From positions 1 through 9,328 of the forward strand of contig CALMLK010000223.1 in the NCBI GenBank assembly GCA_937868035.1: a stretch of DNA of 9,328 bases. Reading direction: 5' to 3'. The stretch is from an uncultured Alphaproteobacteria bacterium (GTDB taxonomy: Bacteria; Pseudomonadota; Alphaproteobacteria; Rhizobiales; Aestuariivirgaceae). Position 1 is the first letter of the stretch. Each line of letters starts with the position of its first letter. The position numbers and the translations under genes are program-made. Positions 1-6,220 of the stretch are shown one piece after another. Under the pieces are notes generated by a model. It had not been told where the DNA came from, did no database searches, and worked only from the letters and a program-made list of their open reading frames with translations.

Positions 1-475
1 ACAGTGCCCGTGCGATGGCGACGCGCTGCTGCTGGCCACCGGAAAGCTGTCCCGGATATTTCAGCGCCTGCTCTGGAATCTTCACGCGGGTGAGATATTT
101 CATCGCCAGCGCTTCTGCCTCCGCCTTGGGCATCTTGCGCACCCAGATGGGCGCCAGCGTGCAGTTCTCCATCACGGTGAGGTGCGGAAACAGATTGAAG
201 TGCTGGAACACCATGCCGACTTCGCGCCGCACCTCGTCAATGTTCTTGAGGTTGTTGGTGAGCGGAATGCCATCCACGGAGATGTCGCCCTGCTGGTGTT
301 CCTCCAGCCGGTTGATGCAGCGGATCATGGTGGACTTGCCCGAGCCCGAGGGTCCGCAGATGACGATGCGTTCGCCTTTCGCCACCTCGAGGTTGATGTC
401 CCGCAGCACGTGAAACTGGCCGTACCACTTGTTGACACCCCTGAGCGCGACAGCGGGTTGTTCCGGAGTTGCCAT
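1..475 (-). CDS. aapP: General L-amino acid ABC transporter ATP-binding protein AapP (3' end cut by window edge)
   Basis: This is the cytoplasmic ATPase that powers uptake through the AapQ/AapM membrane pair. It begins at an ATG at 475 (MATPEQPAVALRGV) and stays open to the window edge. About 158 residues are visible, against roughly 250 for the polar amino acid ATPase family. The Walker A motif GPSGSGKS is at residues 41-48, the Q-loop glutamine at about 91 (VFQHFNLFPHLT) and the ABC signature LSGGQ at 144-148. Walker B and the H-loop lie beyond the edge. The start follows the aapM stop by 3 nt, and an AAGAGG ribosome-binding site (482-487) sits inside the end of aapM, so translation is probably coupled. 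Family assignment is firm. The specific Aap name rests on the aapJQM genes upstream, since close relatives such as GlnQ and BztD share these motifs. Confidence 0.93.
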   Translation of the reverse strand, partial: MATPEQPAVALRGVNKWYGQFHVLRDINLEVAKGERIVICGPSGSGKSTMIRCINRLEEHQQGDISVDGIPLTNNLKNIDEVRREVGMVFQHFNLFPHLTVMENCTLAPIWVRKMPKAEAEALAMKYLTRVKIPEQALKYPGQLSGGQQQRVAIARAL

Positions 476-478
476 GGA

Positions 479-1597
479 TTACCTCTTGGTGCCTGTGGCG
501 AGCTTGCGCTCGATGAATTGCGAATAGCGCGACATGCCGAAGCAGAACATCCAGTAGATGGATGCGAGCACGAAGTAGCCGGTGTTGCCGGTCTGCGCGC
601 TCGCCCACTTGGCGTCGTTGAATCCCGTCTGCACCATGCCGAGCAGGTCGAGGATGCCGACGACGGTGACAAGGCTCGTGTCCTTGAACAGGCTGATGAA
701 GTGATTGACGATCGAGGGAATGACGATCTTGATCACCTGCGGCATGATGATGAGTCCCATCATCTTCCAGTAGGAAAGCCCCACCGCCTGCGCGCCCTCA
801 TATTGCCCCTTGGGGATCGCCTGCAGTCCGCCGCGGATGATTTCCGCCATGTAGGCCGAGGCAAACAGCGCCATGCCGACAATTGCAATGAGAAGCTTGT
901 CGGGATTGACCCCGGGCGGCATGAACAGCGGGAACATGTTGGCGGCCATGAACAGCACCAGCACCAGTGGCACGCCGCGCACCACTTCGATGAAGATGGT
1001 GGAGAGCAGGCTCACGATGGGCATGGTCGAGCGCCGCCCCAGCGCCAGCAGGATGCCGAGCGGCACCGAGACCACCATGGATGTGACCGAGAGTACCAGC
1101 GTCACCATCAGCCCGCCCCATTGCGTGGTTTCCACAAACGGAAGGCCAAACATGCCGCCGACGAAGAGCACGAAGGTGATGATGGGATAGACGACAAAGA
1201 AGAACAGCGCCGACCACGGCTTGCCGGGCACGGAGGGAATGAGCAGGGCCGCCATCGAGAGAACACCGAGGATATAGACCACGTTCACCCGCCAGCGCTC
1301 TTCCATGGGGAAGAAGCCGTACATCCACTGATGGAACTTGGCGAAGGCGAAGGGCCAGCAGGCGCCGGCTCCCGGCGCATTGCACAATTCACGATCCGGT
1401 GCCGACCACACTGCGCGGATGACCGCCCAGTCAATGAGGTTCCACACCACCCAGAAGACCAGCGCGGCAATGAGGATGCCCGCCACGCTGCTGATGGGCG
1501 TCGGGAACAGCCGCTTGCGGACGGCCGCCCATGGTCCGGTGAGGTCCGCGGGAGCAGGCAGCGTTGGGGCGTCTTCGGTGCGCACAAATCCGGTCAT
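479..1597 (-). CDS. aapM: General L-amino acid ABC transporter permease AapM
   Basis: A 372-residue inner-membrane permease of the His/Glu/Gln/Arg/opine (HisM-like) family, the second of two dissimilar permeases. After a charged N-terminus there is a hydrophobic segment at about 38-60, then a Cys-containing extracytoplasmic stretch (LCNAPGAGACWPFAFAKF, 71-88) typical of AapM/BztC, then further hydrophobic segments at about 105-121, 128-149, 161-187, 198-227, 233-255 and 341-354. The EAA-type loop that contacts the ATPase is at about 262-274 (PKGQYEGAQAVGL). The family is much longer than ordinary HisM-type permeases because of the N-terminal extension. The ATG at 1597 is supported by GGTGGAG (1605-1611) with 7 nt between GGAG and the start. 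One base separates it from the aapQ stop. Homology in the C-terminal permease domain is clear; transport specificity is inferred from the operon. Confidence 0.94.
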   Translation of the reverse strand: MTGFVRTEDAPTLPAPADLTGPWAAVRKRLFPTPISSVAGILIAALVFWVVWNLIDWAVIRAVWSAPDRELCNAPGAGACWPFAFAKFHQWMYGFFPMEERWRVNVVYILGVLSMAALLIPSVPGKPWSALFFFVVYPIITFVLFVGGMFGLPFVETTQWGGLMVTLVLSVTSMVVSVPLGILLALGRRSTMPIVSLLSTIFIEVVRGVPLVLVLFMAANMFPLFMPPGVNPDKLLIAIVGMALFASAYMAEIIRGGLQAIPKGQYEGAQAVGLSYWKMMGLIIMPQVIKIVIPSIVNHFISLFKDTSLVTVVGILDLLGMVQTGFNDAKWASAQTGNTGYFVLASIYWMFCFGMSRYSQFIERKLATGTKR

Positions 1598-1598
1598 G

Positions 1599-2804
1599 TC
1601 AGCGCTCCACCAGCTTCATGCGTGCATTGAACCAGTTCATCAGCGTGGCCGTGACCAGGCTTGTTGCGAGATAGACGACGAGCACGATCGAGAACACCTC
1701 GATCGCCGCGCCCGACTGGTTGTTGACGGTGCCACCCGCATACATGAGATCGGGAAAGCCGATCGCCACGGCCAGCGAGGAATTCTTGGTGAGGTTCAGG
1801 TACTGGCTCGCCATTGGCGGAATGATGACGCGCATCGCCTGTGGAATGACGACGAGGCGCAGCGTCTGGTTCCCATCAAGGCCCAGCGCCTGCGACGCTT
1901 CCGTCTGCCCGTGGCTGACGGCAAGGATGCCGGAGCGCACGATCTCGGCGATGAATGACGCGGTGTAGATGACGAGCGCGAGGAACAGCGCGAAGAATTC
2001 CGGCACCAGCGTCATGCCACCGCGGAAGTTGAAGCCCGCCAGTTCCGGGAAGTCCCAGCTCAGCGGCCAGCCCGCGAGGAGAAGCCCAAGGGCCGGCAGC
2101 AATATCAGGGCAGCGATGGACGGAACGACCGTCGGCGTCGCGATGCCTGTCTGCGCCTGTTTCCGCGCGGCCCAGCGCCGGAAAATGGCAACGCCCGCAA
2201 TGGCGATGGCGAGTCCGGCAAGCCCCGCCCAGGCGCCGTCGGCGAAATTGGGATGCGGCAAAAGCAGACCGCGATTGCTGAGGAACAGGCTGCTGTTGAA
2301 GAACGTATAGGCCTGCTTCGGTCCTGGCAGGGGCTTCAGCACCAGCGCATACCAGGCGAAGATCTGCACCAGCAGCGGCACGTTGCGCACAAGCTCCACA
2401 TAGCCCAGCGCAAAGCGCGACACGATCCAGTTTTTGGAGAGACGCATCACGCCAATGGTGAACCCGAGCAACGTGGCAAAGATGATGCCGAGCACGGCCA
2501 CCAGCGCGGTGTTGTAGAAGCCGACGAGCAGTGCGCGGGCATAATTGGACGACGACGAATACCAGATGAGGGACGTCGAAAGATCGAAGCCCGATGACTG
2601 GCTGAGGAAATCGAAACCGAAATGCTTGTTCAGCCGCGCCAGGTTGGCTTGCGTGTTCTGGACGATTTCATAAAGGCCCCAGAGCAGCAGCAGCAGCACC
2701 ACGATCTGGCTCACCCAGCCGCGCAGCTTGGCGCTGTAAAGCCAGTCCATTCCGCTGCCCTTCGGCGGGGCGGAGGTGAGTCGCTTGTCGTCGGCCGTGG
2801 TCAT
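1599..2804 (-). CDS. aapQ: General L-amino acid ABC transporter permease AapQ
   Basis: A 401-residue inner-membrane permease, the first of the two in the Aap complex. Hydrophobic segments are visible at about 31-47, 92-120, 141-157, 190-208, 226-246, 266-289 and 368-390. A stretch of about 75 residues is inserted between parts of the core permease domain (roughly 160-250), as is usual in AapQ/BztB and absent from short HisQ-type permeases. The EAA-type coupling loop is at about 297-309 (SHGQTEASQALGL), followed by a conserved LTKNSSLAVAIGF block (338-350). The start ATG at 2804 has only a modest upstream GGGA. aapQ lies 79 nt downstream of aapJ, beyond a hairpin, and 1 nt upstream of aapM. 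It should form a heterodimeric pore with AapM. I see no truncation or frameshift. Confidence 0.94.
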   Translation of the reverse strand: MTTADDKRLTSAPPKGSGMDWLYSAKLRGWVSQIVVLLLLLWGLYEIVQNTQANLARLNKHFGFDFLSQSSGFDLSTSLIWYSSSSNYARALLVGFYNTALVAVLGIIFATLLGFTIGVMRLSKNWIVSRFALGYVELVRNVPLLVQIFAWYALVLKPLPGPKQAYTFFNSSLFLSNRGLLLPHPNFADGAWAGLAGLAIAIAGVAIFRRWAARKQAQTGIATPTVVPSIAALILLPALGLLLAGWPLSWDFPELAGFNFRGGMTLVPEFFALFLALVIYTASFIAEIVRSGILAVSHGQTEASQALGLDGNQTLRLVVIPQAMRVIIPPMASQYLNLTKNSSLAVAIGFPDLMYAGGTVNNQSGAAIEVFSIVLVVYLATSLVTATLMNWFNARMKLVER

Positions 2805-2844
2805 GGTCAGTCCCGCCCGCGTGTTGAAGCCATGAGAAAACGAT

Positions 2845-2869
2845 GCCCGCCCCCACGAGGGAGGCGGGC
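2845..2869 (-). terminator. Intercistronic hairpin between aapJ and aapQ (attenuator or mRNA-stabilising stem)
   Basis: Read on the minus strand, this inverted repeat starts 14 nt after the aapJ stop. A 7-bp all-GC stem (GCCCGCC with GGCGGGC) is extended by 3 bp (CCC/GGG) after a single bulged base and closes on a 4-nt loop (TCGT). It is followed by ATCGTTTTCTC, which contains a short T run of four. The stem is strong but the T tract is short and offset. It therefore looks more like a partial terminator or a 3' exonuclease barrier protecting aapJ mRNA than a full stop before aapQ. In several binding-protein-dependent transport operons such stems give excess binding protein; that role here is inferred. 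Confidence 0.7.
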
Positions 2870-2883
2870 GATGTCACGGGCGA

Positions 2884-3921
2884 TCAGCGGATCGGCGGGG
2901 CGTATTGCAGGCCGCCCTGATTCCACAGGGCATTCTTGCCGCGTGCGATCTTCAACTGCGCCAGGTTGCGCTCGAAGACTTCACCATAGTTGCCGACACC
3001 CTTGACGATGTTGACGACCCAATCCGGTCCGAGGCCAATGCCCTTGCCGAAATCATTGTCGGCGTCCGTGCCGTCGGGGTTCTTGACGTTGACACCGAGC
3101 AGACGCTGGATTTCCGGATTGGCGGAACCCTTCATCTCTTCCACATTGGCCTGCGTCACGCCCAGTTCCTCGGCGTTGAGCAGCGCGTAGTAGGTCCACT
3201 TCACGATGTTGAACCACTGCGCATCACCCTGGCGGACGACCGGGCCCAGCGGCTCCTTCGAGATGATTTCCGGCAGAACCATGTGGTCAGCCGGGTTGGG
3301 GAACTTCAGCACTTCGGCATAGAGGCCGGACTGGTCGGTGGTGAAAACGTCGCAACGGCCTTCCTGATAGGCCTTGAGCACTTCTTCGTTCTTTTCGAAG
3401 GCGACGATCTTGTATTCCATCTTGTTGGCCTTGAAGTAGTCGGCCAGGTTCAATTCGGTCGTCGTGCCGGTCTGGGTGCAGACCGATGCACCGTTCAGTT
3501 CCGTCGCCGACTTCACGCCGAGCTTGGTGGGCACCATGAAGCCCTGGCCGTCATAATAGGTGACGCCCGCGAAGGAGAGGCCCAGCGTCGTGTCGCGGCT
3601 CATCGTCCAGGTGGAGTTGCGCGACAGCACGTCGATCGAGCCCGACTGCAGGGCCGTGAAACGTTCCTTGGCGTTGAGCGGCGAGAACTTCACCTTGGTG
3701 GCATCGCCAAAAACCGCAGCGGCAACCGCCTTGCAGAAATCCACGTCGAGGCCGGTCCAGTTGTTCTGGTCATCGGGGTTGGAGAAGCCGATCAGCCCCT
3801 GGCTGACGCCGCATTGCACGAAGCCCTTGGCCTTCACGTCGTCCAGCGTGGCCGCCGAAGCCGTGGCCGCAGCAGCAAGGCCGAAGACCGAGGCCAGGGC
3901 GAGTGTCTTGAATGTTTTCAT
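2884..3921 (-). CDS. aapJ: General L-amino acid ABC transporter periplasmic substrate-binding protein AapJ
   Basis: A 345-residue periplasmic binding protein of the family-3 solute-binding (amino acid) type that captures L-amino acids for AapQMP. Residues 1-23 form a Sec signal peptide: a basic start (MKTFK), a hydrophobic core and a likely cleavage after ASA-23. Typical AapJ/BztA blocks follow: VQCGVSQGLIGFSNPD (35-50), WTGLDVDFCKAVAAAVFGD (55-73), LNAKERFTALQSGSIDVLSR (82-101), the TMSRD motif (106-110) and GRCDVFTTDQSGLYAE (188-203). The ATG at 3921 is preferred over an in-frame start 30 codons upstream because it begins the signal peptide and has AAGGGAG (3931-3937) 9 nt upstream. The length fits the family, at about 340 residues. 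It is first in the operon and diverges from radA. Confidence 0.95.
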   Translation of the reverse strand: MKTFKTLALASVFGLAAAATASAATLDDVKAKGFVQCGVSQGLIGFSNPDDQNNWTGLDVDFCKAVAAAVFGDATKVKFSPLNAKERFTALQSGSIDVLSRNSTWTMSRDTTLGLSFAGVTYYDGQGFMVPTKLGVKSATELNGASVCTQTGTTTELNLADYFKANKMEYKIVAFEKNEEVLKAYQEGRCDVFTTDQSGLYAEVLKFPNPADHMVLPEIISKEPLGPVVRQGDAQWFNIVKWTYYALLNAEELGVTQANVEEMKGSANPEIQRLLGVNVKNPDGTDADNDFGKGIGLGPDWVVNIVKGVGNYGEVFERNLAQLKIARGKNALWNQGGLQYAPPIR

Positions 3922-3941
3922 TGGTGCGTGCTCCCTTGTGT

Positions 3942-3958
3942 TTGCGCCGGGGGCGCAA
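3942..3958 (-). repeat. Inverted repeat / predicted hairpin just upstream of the aapJ ribosome-binding site
   Basis: TTGCGCC-GGG-GGCGCAA (plus-strand reading) is a perfect 7-bp inverted repeat around a 3-nt spacer. In the aapJ transcript it would be a GC-rich hairpin ending 4 nt before the AAGGGAG ribosome-binding site. It shares three bases (3956-3958) with the neighbouring inverted repeat 3956-3969, so the two stems cannot both form fully. A role in translation control or 5' mRNA protection is inference. Confidence 0.55.
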
Positions 3959-3969
3959 TGTACGCATTG
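3956..3969. repeat. Inverted repeat CAATG-TACG-CATTG in the aapJ leader
   Basis: A perfect 5-bp inverted repeat around a 4-nt centre that is itself not self-complementary. It could be a small operator or a weak RNA hairpin. It overlaps the stronger 3942-3958 hairpin by three bases. No regulator is recognisable from the motif. Confidence 0.4.
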
Positions 3970-3975
3970 TTTTCG

Positions 3976-3988
3976 CTGGCTGAGCCAG
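3976..3988. repeat. Short palindrome CTGGCT-G-AGCCAG
   Basis: A perfect 6-bp inverted repeat around one central base. It lies at or near the transcription start expected from the sigma-54-like element (about 3984). The single-base centre makes it unsuitable as an RNA hairpin loop in full, so a protein-binding dyad is the more natural reading, but a chance occurrence is possible. Confidence 0.35.
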
Positions 3989-3995
3989 ACTGCGG

Positions 3996-4010
3996 GCCAC
4001 ACAAGCGCCA
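3996..4010 (-). promoter_or_regulatory. Possible sigma-54 (-24/-12) promoter for aapJQMP
   Basis: On the minus strand the 15 bases read TGGCGC-N5-TGGC. The sigma-54 consensus is TGGCAC-N5-TTGC. The GG and GC dinucleotides have the correct spacing, with one mismatch in the -24 block and one in the -12 block. Transcription would begin near 3984, giving a leader of about 60 nt that carries the two hairpins upstream of aapJ. Nitrogen (Ntr) control of aap is known in Rhizobium, which makes the idea plausible. The imperfect -12 element keeps confidence low. Confidence 0.3.
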
Positions 4011-4011
4011 A

Positions 4012-4027
4012 TTGACCGTTTGGTCAA
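4012..4027. repeat. 16-bp dyad TTGACC-GTTT-GGTCAA (operator-like; contains -35-like hexamers on both strands)
   Basis: A perfect 6-bp inverted repeat around a 4-bp centre, immediately upstream of the sigma-54-like element on the aapJ side. Each arm is a TTGACC hexamer resembling a sigma-70 -35 box, one reading towards radA and one towards aapJ. Neither has a good -10 at 16-18 bp: towards radA the TCTAAT is 21 bp away, and towards aapJ the best hexamer is TTGTGT. An operator for a dimeric regulator is the simplest reading. The regulator is unknown. Confidence 0.45.
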
Positions 4028-4038
4028 GCAAGAGCGGT

Positions 4039-4044
4039 TCTAAT
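4039..4044 (+). promoter_or_regulatory. Candidate -10 hexamer (TCTAAT) for radA
   Basis: TCTAAT matches five of six bases of the TATAAT consensus and lies 62 nt before the radA ATG. The only good -35-like hexamer (TTGACC, 4012-4017) is 21 bp upstream, longer than the usual 16-18. A plausible but unproven radA promoter element. Confidence 0.25.
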
Positions 4045-4105
4045 CATTTCCGTCGGGGAATTGGTGGATATTGCGTTCTCTCTCTGTACCGTGGTATGCG
4101 CGCCC

Positions 4106-5497
4106 ATGGCCAAAGTCTCCTCTGATTTCGTCTGCCAGTCCTGCGGCACCACCCACACGAAATGGACCGGCCGCTGCGACGGCTGCGGCTCATGGAATTC
4201 CATCATCGAAGAAGCCCGCGAGGCGCCTGCCGCTGGCGCCAAGGGCCAGGCCCTCCCCAAGGGCCGCGCCACCCGTCTTCATGCCCTGAAGGGCGACACG
4301 GCAAGCCCGCCCCGCATCGAAACGGGCGTCTCGGAACTGGACCGGGTGGCGGGCGGCGGCTTCGTGCCCGGCTCAGCCGTGCTGATCGGCGGCGACCCCG
4401 GCATCGGCAAATCCACCCTCCTCCTCCAGGCCCTCGCCTCGCTGGCCCGGAAGGGCGAGCGTGTCATCTACGTCTCCGGCGAGGAAGCCATTGCCCAGGT
4501 CCGGCTCCGCGCCCAGCGCCTCGGGCTGGACGATGCGCCCGTGCTGCTGGCGGCAGAAACCAATACGTCCGACATCATCGCCACATTGAACGAAGGCACC
4601 CTGCCCTCCATCGTCGTCATTGATTCGATCCAGACCCTCTGGTCGCCGGTCATCGAATCGGCCCCCGGCACCGTCTCGCAACTCAAGGCGGGCTCGGAGG
4701 CGCTGGTGCGCTTTGCCAAGCAGAAGGGTGCCTGCGTGCTGCTCGTGGGTCACGTCACCAAGGATGGCCAGATCGCTGGCCCCAAGGTCGTGGAACACCT
4801 CGTCGACGCCGTCCTCTATTTCGAGGGCGACCGCGGCCACCAGTTCCGCATCCTGCGCGCCGTGAAAAACCGATTCGGCCCCACCGATGAAATCGGCGTT
4901 TTCGAAATGTCGGACGGCGGCCTGCGCGAAGTCACCAATCCGTCGCGCCTGTTCATGGGGTCCTCCGAGCGCGCCTCGCCGGGAACGGCCGTGTTTGCCG
5001 GCATGGAGGGCACGCGCCCCCTGCTGGTGGAAGTGCAGGCCCTCGTCTCGCCCTCGCCGCTCGGCACGCCGCGCCGCACCGCCGTGGGCTGGGATTCGAA
5101 TCGCCTCGCCATGATTCTCGCCGTACTGGATGCCCGCGCCGGCGTGTCCCTGGGCCAGCATGATGTCTACCTGAACGTGGCTGGCGGACTGCGCCTGAAG
5201 GAGCCGGCAGCCGACCTCGCCGTCGCCGCAGCCCTGCTCTCCTCGCTCTCCGACACCATCATTCCTCATGGAACCGTGCTCTTCGGCGAGATCGCCCTCT
5301 CCGGCAGCATCCGGCCCGTGGGCCAGAGCGAGGCGCGGCTCAAGGAGGCCCAGAAACTCGGCCTGAGCGATGCAATCATCGCCGAACAAGCCGAGGCGCT
5401 CACCGTAAAAGGCCTCTCCACACGGGGCCTCACGACTGTCGCCGACCTCGTGGCATGGGTTGCTTCCCGTTCAAAGGGACTGCGGAGAATCGCATAG
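4106..5497 (+). CDS. radA: DNA repair protein RadA (Sms), branch-migration ATPase
   Basis: A 463-residue cytoplasmic DNA-repair protein that processes recombination intermediates with RecA; the length matches the family. An N-terminal zinc finger has CQSC (10-13) and CDGC (24-27). The RecA-like ATPase core carries Walker A GDPGIGKS (96-103), Walker B IVVIDS (169-174) and the RadA-specific KNRFG motif (254-258). A C-terminal Lon-protease-like domain (about 290-455) includes a VYLNVAGGLRLKEPAADLA block (354-372). The ATG at 4106 is chosen because it starts MAKVSSDFVC, matching the usual distance to the zinc finger. Upstream in-frame GTG (4091) and TTG (4061) are less likely. No clear Shine-Dalgarno precedes it. 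It is divergent from aapJ and heads a plus-strand cluster with cvpA, purF and an SDR gene. Confidence 0.97.
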   Translation: MAKVSSDFVCQSCGTTHTKWTGRCDGCGSWNSIIEEAREAPAAGAKGQALPKGRATRLHALKGDTASPPRIETGVSELDRVAGGGFVPGSAVLIGGDPGIGKSTLLLQALASLARKGERVIYVSGEEAIAQVRLRAQRLGLDDAPVLLAAETNTSDIIATLNEGTLPSIVVIDSIQTLWSPVIESAPGTVSQLKAGSEALVRFAKQKGACVLLVGHVTKDGQIAGPKVVEHLVDAVLYFEGDRGHQFRILRAVKNRFGPTDEIGVFEMSDGGLREVTNPSRLFMGSSERASPGTAVFAGMEGTRPLLVEVQALVSPSPLGTPRRTAVGWDSNRLAMILAVLDARAGVSLGQHDVYLNVAGGLRLKEPAADLAVAAALLSSLSDTIIPHGTVLFGEIALSGSIRPVGQSEARLKEAQKLGLSDAIIAEQAEALTVKGLSTRGLTTVADLVAWVASRSKGLRRIA

Positions 5498-5559
5498 CGC
5501 GGCAACGAGTTAGCCACTATAAGGGGCCGCGATTTCCCGACCCACCAGGACGCCGGCCC
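5498..5559 (+). promoter_or_regulatory. radA-cvpA gap with -10-like TATAAG inside an inverted repeat
   Basis: This 62-nt gap holds CGCGGC (5498-5503) and its exact complement GCCGCG (5526-5531), enclosing TATAAG (5518-5523), which is one base from the sigma-70 -10 consensus. There is no recognisable -35 at normal distance. The AGGA of the cvpA ribosome-binding site is at 5547-5550. The stretch may carry a weak cvpA-purF promoter or a small stem; readthrough from radA is equally possible. Confidence 0.3.
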
Positions 5560-6210
5560 ATGCCTTTTCAGGTTCTCGATCTCATTCTTCTCGGTATCAT
5601 GCTGATTTCGGGGCTGCTGGCCCTGATGCGCGGCTTCACCCGCGAGGTTCTGTCGCTGATTTCCTGGGGCCTCGCCGCCGTGGCAGCCTGGTTTGCCTTC
5701 CAGAACAAGCCGGGTTTTGACCTCGTCCTGCCTTACGTGAACAACGACAAGATCGCCCAGGCCGTGATCGCGGCGACCGCCTTCATCCTGGTGCTCATCA
5801 TCGTTTCGATCATCAGCGTCAAGATTTCGGATTCGGTTGTGGAATCTTCCGTCGGCGCCTTCGACCGCACCCTCGGCTTCATCTATGGCATTGCCCGCTG
5901 CCTTGTCCTCGTGGCCATCGCCTACATGTTTTACTCCTGGGCCAATCCGCCCGACAAGCACGAGGACTGGATCCGCAACGCCCAGACCCTGCCGCTGATC
6001 CAGACCGTGAGCAACATGCTGATCAGTCTCATGCCGCCCGATATTGCAGACACGCTCACCAAGACCGCGCTGCCCACCAATCCTGAAGCGCCGGTGACGC
6101 CCGATGGCGGCACGTTGAACAACGGCCAGCAGCAAGGCCTCGACAACCTCATCGACGGTGCCACCACCACCAACCCGCCCGCCATGGGCGGCAGCGGTTC
6201 CGACCAGTGA
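5560..6210 (+). CDS. cvpA: CvpA family membrane protein
   Basis: A 216-residue inner-membrane protein of the CvpA (colicin V production) family. Hydrophobic segments lie at about 6-24, 29-47, 66-88 and 108-126. They frame the family blocks RGFTREVLSLISWGLAA (24-40) and FDRTLGFIYGIARC (101-114). After residue 130 a hydrophilic tail follows, rich in Pro, Asn, Gln and Thr and probably disordered. The ATG at 5560 is chosen because it begins MPFQVLDLILL and has AGGA (5547-5550) 9 nt upstream. A longer in-frame reading would run into radA. CvpA has been linked to colicin V export, envelope stress and biofilm in enterobacteria, but its molecular activity is not settled. Its place directly before purF (10-nt gap) is the same as in E. 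coli. Confidence 0.93.
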   Translation: MPFQVLDLILLGIMLISGLLALMRGFTREVLSLISWGLAAVAAWFAFQNKPGFDLVLPYVNNDKIAQAVIAATAFILVLIIVSIISVKISDSVVESSVGAFDRTLGFIYGIARCLVLVAIAYMFYSWANPPDKHEDWIRNAQTLPLIQTVSNMLISLMPPDIADTLTKTALPTNPEAPVTPDGGTLNNGQQQGLDNLIDGATTTNPPAMGGSGSDQ

Positions 6211-6220
6211 GACCCCGCAC

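Larger units (their letters stand above)
3922..4105. promoter_or_regulatory. Divergent aapJ/radA intergenic control region
   Basis: This gap must hold the promoters for the minus-strand aap operon and probably for plus-strand radA. It contains four short inverted repeats (3942-3958, 3956-3969, 3976-3988, 4012-4027), a sigma-54-like element facing aapJ (3996-4010) and a -10-like TCTAAT facing radA (4039-4044). The aapJ ribosome-binding site is AAGGGAG at 3931-3937. I found no well-spaced classical -35/-10 pair on either strand. That a control region lies here follows from gene orientation. The individual elements are listed separately and are less certain. Confidence 0.75.

Noticed and set aside
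182..1630. Long plus-strand open frame (482 codons) opposite aapM
   Set aside because: It is the antisense shadow of the clearly homologous aapM permease. Its translation is rich in His, Arg, Asp and Glu, as expected from a GC-rich antisense frame, and shows no domain.
3922..4011. Longer aapJ start at 4011
   Set aside because: It would put 30 non-signal-like residues before a perfect signal peptide and lacks the AAGGGAG spacing found for the ATG at 3921.
4061..4105. Longer radA reading from TTG 4061 or GTG 4091
   Set aside because: The extra residues are not RadA-like, and the ATG at 4106 gives the expected distance to the zinc finger.
2905..4125. Plus-strand open frame (406 codons) opposite aapJ
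   Set aside because: Antisense to the aapJ binding-protein gene. It runs through the intergenic region without a start supported by a ribosome-binding site and has no recognisable motif.
4373..5389. Minus-strand open frame (338 codons) opposite radA
   Set aside because: The radA frame encodes all expected motifs; the reverse frame is compositional noise.
6158..6220. purF start inside cvpA
   Set aside because: It would add a Pro-rich 21-residue extension unlike PurF propeptides; the ATG at 6221 gives a normal leader before the catalytic Cys.
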